Shown here: piece by piece, positions 8,405 to 16,768 of the stretch
Layout of the letters: each line of letters opens with the position of its first letter
How positions within the stretch are numbered: the stretch's first letter is position 1
NCBI GenBank assembly: GCA_019155205.2
Contig: JAHNZQ020000181.1
Span: 2,997,369 to 3,015,468, forward strand
DNA length: 18,100 bases
Direction of reading: 5' to 3'
Source of the DNA: Gracilaria vermiculophylla
Taxonomy: Eukaryota > Rhodophyta > Florideophyceae > Gracilariales > Gracilariaceae
The notes under the pieces: generated by a model
What the model saw: the letters and a program-made list of their open reading frames with translations, nothing else
Told to the model about the DNA's origin: nothing
The model's database searches: none
Position numbers and translations under genes: made by a program

Positions 8405-11400
8405 ATGGTGCCGCCGCCGCCGCCACCGCTGTCGCTGCTGCTGCTGGCCGCCGCGCTGGCGCTGGCGCTCGCAGCCGCCGCGCCCGCCGCCGCCGCCGCC
8501 GCCGCGGATCGGTCGCTGCACGTCGCGCTGCACGCGCCCTGGGCGCCGCCCAGCGCGCCCGCCGACGCGCTGTGGCAGCTGTCGCGCGCCGCGACCCCCG
8601 CCGCCGCCACCGCCTACCTGTCGCGCCTGTGCGAGCTGCGCGCGGCCTCCCCCCCCGCGCCGCCGCCGAGCGTCTCGCTCGCGCTCGCGCTCGACGCCCT
8701 GCCGCCGCCGCTGCGCCACGCCCCCATCGCGCGCGCCGCGCACGCCTGGCAGCTCGCCGCCGGCACCCGCTCGCCGCCGCTCGCCGCCCACGCCGCCGCC
8801 GCCCGCGCCGTGCTGTCTCTCTTCGCCCCCGGCCCGTCGCCCGGCCCCGTCCCGCCCGTCTTCTTCGTCCTGGCACCGTCCAACCTCACGCGCGCCACGC
8901 TCGTCCTGCACCCCGCCCATCCGCATCGTTGCCCCCGCTGCCCCGCCGTCGCTGCCGAGGCGCCGCTGTCTGTACTGCAGTCGCATGCCTCCGAGATCGT
9001 CCTGTCGCCGCACCCCGACGCCCCCCACCTGCTCTTCGTCTTTGCCGACGTCGCCGCCCCCGCCTTCTGCCGCGCCCTGCCGGACGTCCTGCGCGCTGCG
9101 AACGACACGCGCCATCGCGTCGTGCTTCGCCTGTGGGACACCCAGCCCGCCGCCCATGGCCTCCCGCTGCAGGCCTTCGCCGTGCGCCTCACCCTCAAGA
9201 GCACCGAGTACAAGGTTGTCGACGACCGCGTCTTCCGCACAAAGCTTTTTGCAGACTGCCCGTACGCCCAGCCCAATTGCACCCTGCCCGCGGTGCCCGC
9301 CCCGAGCCACCTCGTGCGCTGGGTCCATCAACACCAGCCCCCGTCGTTCACCGCGTCGCACGTGCTGCGCTTCCTCTTGCGCCCCGCCGCGTCTGCCGCG
9401 GATGCGCCCACCGTGCTGCGTCGCCTGCGCCTCTTCGCGGAGGACACGCCCGCCGTCGTGCGCTCCCCGCGCTTTCGGGACGCGCCCAACGTCAATGCCT
9501 CCCTGGAGAAGACCCTCCACCGCTCCATATCCCGCATGCGACGCGCTGTCGATCGCAACCAGTACCTTTTCATCAACGGCCGTTCGTTTCCGCCCTCTTC
9601 TCTGCTGCACGCCTCGCACAAGCTCTTCCGCTGCCTTGCCTGCATCTCCACCGCCGCTGCGTACGCGCCCCATCTGTTTGTCCCGCGCGCGCAGCGCTCC
9701 GCCCTGTACGCCGCGCTGCACGCCGAGCGCGCTGAGCCTTACCCCAGTTTGCGCGTCGACATGCGCCTTGACCTGCTTGCACCCAACGCGCTCGTGCGTC
9801 TCAACGATCTTTCTGCCGACACGAGGTACAGCAAGTGGCACGGCTTGGATGTGGCCTCTGCGGAAGACGTGCAACGCTTCATCGGCGCCGTGCGCCAGAA
9901 AACGGCTGCCAAACCCGCCACTTCCAAATCCCAGCTCCACACGGATCTCGTCAACGTGAAGGCTGATCACCTGTCGATGCTTCTCGTTGTCGATCCTGGT
10001 GACATGCAGCAGGTTGCATTTCTGTCCTTGCCGCAATCCATCATTCAGGCCGGGTTTCCGGTCCACGTCTCGGTGTTGCTCGTGCCAAATGGCCACACCT
10101 CTTCGCTCATTGCCGCCGGCTTTCATTACTTGCTTCGCCTCAAGGGGCGTCGCACCGCCGTCAAGTTTCTGTCCATGATTCTCCAGGTGCTCGAGTATGT
10201 GGCAGCGTATAAACCAAATGCGCTGGATGCGGACTTGGTTGAGATATCCTTCTCACAAGTTGTGGGAAAGTTAGATTCTGACTATGCTTCCGCTGCTGAA
10301 GTTCTTGATCAAGATCAACAAGTCAGGTCCATTCTGGACGAGTCTGCTCGCTATGCCGAGAGCATGAACCTCTTTTCTGACGCTGATCAGGGTGACAGTA
10401 GAGAGCAGCAGCCGTCTGTGATTGAAGGAGAAGAAAGGTCCGGACGTAAGCTTTCGTTTTTGTGTGTATTGAATGGAATTGTGGTCAACGATGTTGGTGC
10501 TGACGTAATTCCCCTTGCACTGAAAGAGCAGCAACGAATTGCCAAGCTCTTAGCGGATGACGGCTCAGCGAGCGCCATTCGCAACGCGCAACGCTCGTTC
10601 GATCGCTGGGTGTCTGTGGATCCTAGTCTGATCGTCGTCCGCCGCCTTGGAAGAGGTCTGAGAACAAAAGAACGGCGCACGCGAGTCACCACTAGTGATG
10701 ACGTTCTTCCCCCGATGACTGCTGGCAGCCTTTTCGCCGTGCGCGATTCTTTAGCGACGATCGGTTATATCCCGTCCGCGTCCCAATCGGACCGACACAC
10801 GATGACGGTTTGGCTGGCTGCAATCGATCATACACTTCCGGAGTTCATTCGAGCCAAGCAAATGCTGCTTGATCTCGCTTCATCTGAGGTTTTGACAAAG
10901 ATTAGAGCCCGCGTTGCAGTTTTGGACCAGCATTCTCGCGTAAGCCATGAGGTGCTAGGGTGCTTTACCGCTTTCGCTTGCCTGGAGTTTCCTGTGATAA
11001 TGATCAACGGAAAGCGAGTGGTTTCCTCCCTGTTTTTGGAAAAGGACGATCTCGTGATAGAATTAGCATCTCATGTTGATGACGCCGACATATCGGATTT
11101 GAAGGACGACGATATGGGACTTCTACATCGTTTGCAAGTCAATGAAGTTTCTGCGGCCTGCGAGGAGTCAGTGGGACTGGCTGAGAATGGGGCTTCATAT
11201 TCCGTTGTAAAAGCGGCCGTCAAGGAACATGCCCACGAGGCTTTGACGTACTTTCAAAATCCGCAAGACGACAAGCAGCCTGACACTCCTTTGTCTGTCC
11301 TTGCCGTTGTGGATCCTTTGCACCCAGAAGCCTACATTATTGCGTCATTTTTGGAGGAGCTTCGAAGCACATTCGATTCAGATATGTTAAGTATGCAAAT

Positions 11401-13171
11401 GGTTTTGGCTCCTCAAAGTGGAGAGCTGAAAAAGGAGCAGGAATTCACAGATACGTTCCAAAAGTTTGTGTTGCAAGGCCGTCCTGTGTTTCAGGAAGAC
11501 TCTGAGGGCCGTATACCAGCTCGAGCCTCATTTTTCAGCCTTCCCCAGGATAGTGTGCTCACCGTTGCTGTGGAACCACCGAGGGCCTGGTTCGTTTCGT
11601 CGTATGCGACAAACTACGACATGGATAATGTCATCTTGAAAGCGCTGCCGGAGGATATCATGGAGCTGCATGCCGAGTACGAGCTGAAGAATCTCATTGT
11701 TGAAGGCTCCTGTGTTGACGAGGAGGAGAGTCCTCCACAAGGTCTCAAATTGTATCTCGAGAATGACAACGGAGTGTCGGTTGATACTCTCGTCATGGCT
11801 AATCTTGGCTACTTTCAATTGAAAGTCCCAACGCCAGGACGATGGAATCTTCGACTAGCTCCTGGACGAAGCAGCAAAATCTTCTCCCTCGTTCGTATGG
11901 AAATGTACAAGGATTTAACCAAGACCACATACATGGCGGGCACTGACGGTCGAGTTGCGATTCCAGTTGAGTCATTCGATGGTGCAGGAGGTATCCTTCT
12001 GCGGGTGAAGAGAAATGCGGGTATGGAAGGAGTTTCCCTTTTGAATGGTGGCGATGGGAATGATGAATTAGAGGAGTCGAGCTCTGCGGTAGGCGTCTTG
12101 GGACGTCTCAAGGCTTCAATGACGAGTGTGTACTCTAGGATTTCAATGCCCAAGCCAAATCCTAGCTCGACAATTGCAGGAGCAGCTGCCACATACGATA
12201 CCATACATGTCTTTTCCGTCGCTTCAGGGCATTTGTATGAGCGATTTCTAAAGATCATGATCACTAGTGTGACCAAACATGCCAGTCGTCCAGTCAAATT
12301 TTGGTTGCTGGAAAACTACTTGTCGCCGTCTTTCAAGAAGGTGCTGCCACTATTTGCGAAGAAGCATGGTGCGGAGGTAGGTATGGTAACCTACAGATGG
12401 CCTGGATGGTTGCGTGCTCAAACGGAAAAGCAAAGAATTATATGGGCCTACAAGATCCTGTTTCTTGATGTCTTGTTTCCTTTGGACGTTGGGCGAATCA
12501 TATTTGTGGACTCTGACCAAGTGATTCGGGGAGATCTTGCGGAGCTCATGGACATCGATCTCAAGGGTGCACCGTATGGGTACGTTCCGTTTTGTGACTC
12601 GCGTGAAGAGGTGGAAGGCTATCGATTTTGGAAGACTGGGTTTTGGAAAGACACTTTGCGGGGAGCCAAGTATCGCATTTCAGCCCTTTACGTGGTAGAC
12701 CTCAATAGATTCCGCGAAACGGCGGCAGGGGACACACTGCGCTCTGTGTACCAAGGGCTGAGCGCAGATCCTAACTCTTTGTCTAACTTGGACCAGGATC
12801 TTCCAAACTACGCTTCAACAATGTCATCTATCGGTGGGGTTGTCCCCATTTTTGACCTACCGGAGGAGTGGCTTTGGTGCGAAAGTTGGTGCGACGACGA
12901 AAGCAAGGCAAGAGCCAAGGCGATTGATTTATGTAATAACCCGATGACAAAAGAACCGAAGCTTTCCAGTGCGAAGCGGATAATTAGCGAATGGGTTGAA
13001 TACGATAATGCTGCGAGTGAATTAACGGAGGAATTGTACTTATACCTACAATCTCAATCTACCTCTAACTCGATGCCGGAGAATGTGACATGCGAAGCAT
13101 CTCCTCCTAACAGCCTGCACGGGAAACCTGGTCTCCCGTTAGCTGATATTCAAATAAAAGAAGAACTGTGA
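8405..13171 (+). CDS. UGGT: UDP-glucose:glycoprotein glucosyltransferase (UGGT)
   Basis: UGGT (1588 residues; animal UGGT1 is about 1550) is the ER lumen folding sensor. It re-glucosylates the Man9 N-glycan of misfolded glycoproteins so that calnexin/calreticulin bind them again. Residues 1-34 are a signal peptide (LLLLAAALALALAAAAP, then an Ala run). The following roughly 900 residues correspond to the thioredoxin-like sensor domains, then a beta-sandwich region. The GT24 catalytic domain starts near 1263 (TYDTIHVFSVASGHLYERF). It carries the metal-binding DSD at 1369-1371 (FVDSDQ), LDQDLPN around 1463, and the family signature CESWCDD with Cys1492 and Cys1496, followed by LCNNPMTKEPKL. The C-terminus is KEEL, a KDEL-type ER retrieval signal. 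The start is the ATG in CGCCATGG directly before the signal peptide; the frame is open to 8045, but that part is translated minisatellite. There are no introns. GC content falls from about 87% near 8701 to about 48% beyond 10200 within this one gene. Upstream it shares a divergent promoter region with the MYB regulator. Confidence 0.97.
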   Translation: MVPPPPPPLSLLLLAAALALALAAAAPAAAAAAADRSLHVALHAPWAPPSAPADALWQLSRAATPAAATAYLSRLCELRAASPPAPPPSVSLALALDALPPPLRHAPIARAAHAWQLAAGTRSPPLAAHAAAARAVLSLFAPGPSPGPVPPVFFVLAPSNLTRATLVLHPAHPHRCPRCPAVAAEAPLSVLQSHASEIVLSPHPDAPHLLFVFADVAAPAFCRALPDVLRAANDTRHRVVLRLWDTQPAAHGLPLQAFAVRLTLKSTEYKVVDDRVFRTKLFADCPYAQPNCTLPAVPAPSHLVRWVHQHQPPSFTASHVLRFLLRPAASAADAPTVLRRLRLFAEDTPAVVRSPRFRDAPNVNASLEKTLHRSISRMRRAVDRNQYLFINGRSFPPSSLLHASHKLFRCLACISTAAAYAPHLFVPRAQRSALYAALHAERAEPYPSLRVDMRLDLLAPNALVRLNDLSADTRYSKWHGLDVASAEDVQRFIGAVRQKTAAKPATSKSQLHTDLVNVKADHLSMLLVVDPGDMQQVAFLSLPQSIIQAGFPVHVSVLLVPNGHTSSLIAAGFHYLLRLKGRRTAVKFLSMILQVLEYVAAYKPNALDADLVEISFSQVVGKLDSDYASAAEVLDQDQQVRSILDESARYAESMNLFSDADQGDSREQQPSVIEGEERSGRKLSFLCVLNGIVVNDVGADVIPLALKEQQRIAKLLADDGSASAIRNAQRSFDRWVSVDPSLIVVRRLGRGLRTKERRTRVTTSDDVLPPMTAGSLFAVRDSLATIGYIPSASQSDRHTMTVWLAAIDHTLPEFIRAKQMLLDLASSEVLTKIRARVAVLDQHSRVSHEVLGCFTAFACLEFPVIMINGKRVVSSLFLEKDDLVIELASHVDDADISDLKDDDMGLLHRLQVNEVSAACEESVGLAENGASYSVVKAAVKEHAHEALTYFQNPQDDKQPDTPLSVLAVVDPLHPEAYIIASFLEELRSTFDSDMLSMQMVLAPQSGELKKEQEFTDTFQKFVLQGRPVFQEDSEGRIPARASFFSLPQDSVLTVAVEPPRAWFVSSYATNYDMDNVILKALPEDIMELHAEYELKNLIVEGSCVDEEESPPQGLKLYLENDNGVSVDTLVMANLGYFQLKVPTPGRWNLRLAPGRSSKIFSLVRMEMYKDLTKTTYMAGTDGRVAIPVESFDGAGGILLRVKRNAGMEGVSLLNGGDGNDELEESSSAVGVLGRLKASMTSVYSRISMPKPNPSSTIAGAAATYDTIHVFSVASGHLYERFLKIMITSVTKHASRPVKFWLLENYLSPSFKKVLPLFAKKHGAEVGMVTYRWPGWLRAQTEKQRIIWAYKILFLDVLFPLDVGRIIFVDSDQVIRGDLAELMDIDLKGAPYGYVPFCDSREEVEGYRFWKTGFWKDTLRGAKYRISALYVVDLNRFRETAAGDTLRSVYQGLSADPNSLSNLDQDLPNYASTMSSIGGVVPIFDLPEEWLWCESWCDDESKARAKAIDLCNNPMTKEPKLSSAKRIISEWVEYDNAASELTEELYLYLQSQSTSNSMPENVTCEASPPNSLHGKPGLPLADIQIKEEL

Positions 13172-13286
13172 ACGGGTTCTGTGTCTGCAAGACGCTGCCA
13201 AACTCACATGGCTAGTTTCTCGCAAGATGCTGACCGAACCTAAATACTCATCAGACTGCTATCCACGATTGCTCATATCGTATGTC

Positions 13287-13526
13287 TCATTGCTTTTTGT
13301 CCACCGCATCTTTCTTTGACGCGGAGAGCTGAGTCGCTTTAGGATTCCGTGATGCCAACTGCTTTGACGCAGCTTTCCTCAGTTCTGCTGCATGTCTGAC
13401 CCGTTGCATCGCTCTCCATACGCGATAGTCTGCGCGTGCTCCAATGGCGTTTGTCATGGCGTACAAATAGAGACCACCGATATAAAATCCTATGGGACTA
13501 CCGAATATCGAGCTGATGACCCCCAT
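13287..13526 (-). CDS. Small membrane-anchored protein of unknown function
   Basis: This 79-residue frame begins with ATG at 13526. It encodes a hydrophobic N-terminal half (FGSPIGFYIGGLYLYAM, residues about 8-24) followed by a strongly basic, Arg/Lys/Ala-rich tail without Cys (RADYRVWRAMQRVRHAAELR and onward, ending DKKQ). That composition fits a single-pass or membrane-associated small protein with an amphipathic helix, perhaps mitochondrial or ER, but I recognise no family. It converges on UGGT (115 bp between the two stop codons) and lies downstream of uL2m on the same strand. Its compositional split argues for a real protein, but the short length means it could still be chance. Confidence 0.5.
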   Translation of the reverse strand: MGVISSIFGSPIGFYIGGLYLYAMTNAIGARADYRVWRAMQRVRHAAELRKAASKQLASRNPKATQLSASKKDAVDKKQ

Positions 13527-13529
13527 CAC

Positions 13530-13886
13530 GAATGGCTCACTTCAAAGTAAAGATCAATGAGGCGAAACGTGTCCTTGGTAGCTGAGACGGCGCTCGTTCT
13601 TCTGCTCGGCCAAGTAAACTGGTTTGGCGTGGAGTGGCGGGTGGGGTAGTTCAGTAACCTGAGTTGGTGTTGAGTGGCGGGTGGAGCATGATAATGCGGT
13701 CGCGACAATGCACGTTCGGATTTTCTGGCTAAAAATCCAGGCTGGAGCAACTAAAGCGGCCGGAACCATCGCATGGATACATTTCTGTTATCACTACTAA
13801 GAAGCACAATGTCAAGTGCACTTGTACCATTTGGTAGGGGTGCTACCTCATAAGCTCGCGAAAGTACATTAGCGGACGCAGAGCAT
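13530..13886. other. Intergenic stretch between the small membrane protein and uL2m
   Basis: This stretch should hold the uL2m 3' flank and the 5' flank of the small gene. A 13 bp direct repeat GAGTGGCGGGTGG occurs at 13632-13644 and 13672-13684, 40 bp apart. Two overlapping minus-strand frames (13526-13750 and 13554-13769) show no protein-like features. No TATA box or polyadenylation signal is evident. Confidence 0.4.
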
Positions 13887-14918
13887 TTACTTGTCAAATC
13901 GACGTTTCACGATGTACTTGCCGCTATGTTTTCGCTTGTTCCTAGTTCGATGCCCCTTGGTCGGTTTGCCCCACTTCGAAACCGAAGGGCGGCCACCGCT
14001 GGTTTTGCCTTCTCCTCCACCATGCGGGTGGTCGACTGGATTCATAGCAACACCCCGCACAGTAGGTCGAATACCTTTCCACCTCATTCGTCCCGCCTTT
14101 CCAAAGCTCTGATTCTTGTGCTCAGGGTTGCTCACCTGCCCAATGGATACCATGCACGACAGTCTGACCAGCCGTTGCTCTTTGCTCTGCAATCTGAGTA
14201 ACGCCAACCCCTTTGATTCGTCTCGCTCAAGGACGCGTGCACTGGTCCCCGCGGAACGGCACATTTGGGCACCATACCCTGGGCGCAGCTCTATATTGTG
14301 CACCACCGTTCCCACTGGGACGTGCCTCAGCGTCATTGCATTTCCAACCTTGACATCCACTTGAGCCTGGCGGCTGGCCACAACGGTCTCTCCAATCTTC
14401 AGCCCCACGGGACAGATGATGTAGGCAAAACGATCTGGCCTCTGCTTCTTCTTGACAGCCGGGCACTTTTTCAGGTGGCGGACGAGCGCGATGAGCGCGC
14501 TGCGATTCGGATCATACTCGATGCGTTGAACCACGCCAGGGATGCTCTCCCACGCGGATCGCTTGAAGTCGATGATTCTGTACATACGCTTGTTGCCACC
14601 ACCCTGGTGGCGCACGGTGATTCGGCCAGTTATCCGCGATCGACCGGCGCGCTTTGAAAGGCCGACGGAAAGGCGCGGATGGGGGCGCCCCTTGTACAGC
14701 TTGGATTTGTCGGTGAGAGCGGTGTGGCGATTGGATGGGGTTGTTGGCTTGCGTTGGATGACGCGCGGACAGGTGATGTCGCAGAATGGGCGGATCGCAT
14801 CATGAAGAGCGTGCGGAGGCTTCGCCGATCGGTGTGATAGCGCCGGGCGGCGAGTTAAGGGGAAGATTCGATGGGGAGGGGAAAGCCATCGGGAAAGAGC
14901 GGTCAGAGGGAGGTTCAT
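13887..14918 (-). CDS. MRPL2: Mitochondrial large-subunit ribosomal protein uL2m (bacterial-type L2)
   Basis: This 343-residue protein is a bacterial-type uL2, which binds 23S-type rRNA next to the peptidyl-transferase centre and bridges the subunits. The RNA-binding part shows KPTTPSNRH, GRITVRHQGGGNKRMYRIIDFKR, EYDPNRSALIAL and VGTVVHNIELRPGYGAQMCRSAGT. The hallmark MNPVDHPHGGGEGKTSGG follows, with the conserved His that lies near the peptidyl-transferase centre. The tail is KKxK-like and basic, ending VKRRFDK. About 50-60 residues precede the conserved core. They are rich in Arg, Ser and Pro and nearly free of acidic residues, as expected of a mitochondrial presequence. A plastid destination is possible, but plastid L2 is usually plastid-encoded. 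The ATG at 14918 is taken because it gives the full presequence; an AACGTG hexamer sits directly upstream of it. Confidence 0.95.
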   Translation of the reverse strand: MNLPLTALSRWLSPPHRIFPLTRRPALSHRSAKPPHALHDAIRPFCDITCPRVIQRKPTTPSNRHTALTDKSKLYKGRPHPRLSVGLSKRAGRSRITGRITVRHQGGGNKRMYRIIDFKRSAWESIPGVVQRIEYDPNRSALIALVRHLKKCPAVKKKQRPDRFAYIICPVGLKIGETVVASRQAQVDVKVGNAMTLRHVPVGTVVHNIELRPGYGAQMCRSAGTSARVLERDESKGLALLRLQSKEQRLVRLSCMVSIGQVSNPEHKNQSFGKAGRMRWKGIRPTVRGVAMNPVDHPHGGGEGKTSGGRPSVSKWGKPTKGHRTRNKRKHSGKYIVKRRFDK

Positions 14919-15289
14919 GGGAACGTGCGAAAGGCGTCAGAGATCAAAGCGGGCGATAAAGAACGAAAGGCTATCATATGGGGGATTGCGCTGAGCACCC
15001 CGTGGGTTTGACGCACCCGTACCAAGTATGGTGGCCCTGCCACTTAAAAAGCGATCCTTTTTTACAAATGTTCTCTGTTTTGGAGACGTAGAGAGACGCC
15101 ACACGGCTCAGCGCGTGTGTCCGCATGGTGAAGTGTGCGCTATCTTTTGTTCCGCTGTTCGAGATGAGACTTTTCGAATATGTTCAATGCAGTGTGTCGG
15201 TGATTCAATCGGTCGGCAAAATGAAAATCCCACTAGAGATTGCGAAGGATGCATGGCATCGACTGTGAAAAAATAAGCTTGCCCCGTTA
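14919..15289. promoter_or_regulatory. 5' flank of uL2m
   Basis: These 371 bp lie between the stop of the membrane-protein gene and the uL2m start, both on the minus strand, so they hold one terminator region and one promoter. An AT-rich patch at 15041-15065 (on the minus strand, AAAAAAGGATCGCTTTTTAA) is about 125 bp upstream of the ATG and is a weak core-promoter candidate. An AACGTG hexamer (14922-14927) lies next to the start. No gene is seen. Confidence 0.35.
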
Positions 15290-16768
15290 TCACACAACTA
15301 TGTTGCAGCCTTCAAAACTGGGAACCTCCACCTGTCGCTCATCAGTACGGACATATCCAAGATGACCCGTTGTCTCATGGGCAAAGCGCCTCACTCGCAG
15401 TTCGCGCACTCCTAGATCACCACCTTTCTCTCCAGGACCAAGACTGTCACGAGCGGCCTCATTTTCTAAGACTCTGTGACAAACAGTGTATCCTGCTTCT
15501 TCAAAACCTGCTCCGAGCCATATTGATATTATCACTCGAGCAAGCCAGAACCCCACTACTACGAGAAGCAAAGCCCCATGAGCAACACGGTTCAGCCCAA
15601 TGCTTTTTATCACAGCAGAACCATTTCGTCTGTATCCTGATTCGCCATAGTGTACCCACGGGGTGCCGGATGAGTTCAGTTCCAAAGGCAGACTGCGCAG
15701 CTGATCTCTTAAAGCGTCGGCCATCACATCCTGCGACAGTTCGCTGTCTGACAGCGGATGCGAGTAAAGGAAATATAGCTCTCCAAGGTCGGAAACCAAA
15801 CGCTCGGGATCGCTGCCAGAGAACGTCTTAATCGCACCGTCATCAAACTGCGCCCCTAAACTGCCCAACGTGACCCTCAAGACACTTTTGAAAACTTGCA
15901 AACTATGCTCGAATTGAACATCTGGGCGTAATGGCGCAAGATTGAAAACTTCCCCAGTCAGTGAGATGATCATAACTTGCACATGAAAATTTGATATGCT
16001 AGTTACAGCGACGTCGTCGACGCGGAAGATATGTTTGTTCGATGTCGAATCGTAGACAAAAGCGACAGTCATGTTCTCGTCTGAAACTCTTGGCGGTGTG
16101 TATGTGGAGGATGCCGTGACGCAGCGCAGCACCTCTCCAGAACTACTCTCCGCACGTGCGCTGCCTAGGAAGTCTTCGCAATCTTGATTAGGGTGAAGAG
16201 AGAGTTTCGACTTTGACATAGCGGGAACTGCCAGGCGCAAATCGAATCCCGCACCTGCCGTGACATCTTGAATTTTGCCGGTACCAGCGACAATGGCTCC
16301 AAGTTCGGCCATCAAGATCAGAAGTCGGACGGTTAGCGGCAACACGAGTTTAAAGAAATTGCGCTTGACTTTTGGCATTGTAATAAATGATTTGGAGGCG
16401 GTGTTGGTCACTCGTTCGGGGTATGGGTTTTGTTCGCGAGGATCCGCCACGGCTAGTTGGGGCTCAGACCGTAAGATATTGTGTTGTCGATGAGATGAAG
16501 AAGCATTGAGAACATGGGCGGGCCACTCATGACCTTTAAAAAGACGGATTATACCTCTCATCGATGACAAGCGCGAAAATATAGTGTACCGATCGATTTC
16601 ACGCTTGTTAAGACTGTTGGAGGGGAAAAGCATGAGTCGCGCCATATCCTCGAGAAACAATAAAACCAGCAGCACCAGAACTCCTCCAACTACGGCATTT
16701 TCTATATCGCCCGGTACAAACCGGTTAAAGTAAGAAGCGCCTTGCGGGGAAAGCATGGCGGAGATCAT
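15290..16768 (-). CDS. Unrecognised membrane protein with three TM segments and a glycosylated loop
   Basis: I do not recognise a family for this 492-residue protein. Three hydrophobic segments are visible: about 25-39 (AVVGGVLVLLVLLFL), about 139-161 (FKLVLPLTVRLLILMAELGAIVA) and about 399-420 (ALLLVVVGFWLARVIISIWL). The roughly 235-residue loop between the second and third holds two cysteines (197, 216) and three N-glycosylation sequons (NMT 232, NSS 365, NGS 382). There are no such sequons in the C-terminal tail, so this loop is probably lumenal or extracellular. The region between TM1 and TM2 and the last 70 residues are charged and likely cytosolic. The frame opens with two nearby ATGs (codons 1 and 5); the first is used. 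The length, the hydrophobic pattern and sequons confined to one loop make it a real gene. Its role is unknown. Confidence 0.8.
   Translation of the reverse strand: MISAMLSPQGASYFNRFVPGDIENAVVGGVLVLLVLLFLEDMARLMLFPSNSLNKREIDRYTIFSRLSSMRGIIRLFKGHEWPAHVLNASSSHRQHNILRSEPQLAVADPREQNPYPERVTNTASKSFITMPKVKRNFFKLVLPLTVRLLILMAELGAIVAGTGKIQDVTAGAGFDLRLAVPAMSKSKLSLHPNQDCEDFLGSARAESSSGEVLRCVTASSTYTPPRVSDENMTVAFVYDSTSNKHIFRVDDVAVTSISNFHVQVMIISLTGEVFNLAPLRPDVQFEHSLQVFKSVLRVTLGSLGAQFDDGAIKTFSGSDPERLVSDLGELYFLYSHPLSDSELSQDVMADALRDQLRSLPLELNSSGTPWVHYGESGYRRNGSAVIKSIGLNRVAHGALLLVVVGFWLARVIISIWLGAGFEEAGYTVCHRVLENEAARDSLGPGEKGGDLGVRELRVRRFAHETTGHLGYVRTDERQVEVPSFEGCNIVV

Noticed and set aside
8240..10126. 628-codon frame on the minus strand opposite the UGGT 5' half
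   Set aside because: It is a shadow of the GC-rich UGGT coding strand. Its translation is low-complexity Gly/Arg-rich and the plus strand has an unmistakable UGGT.
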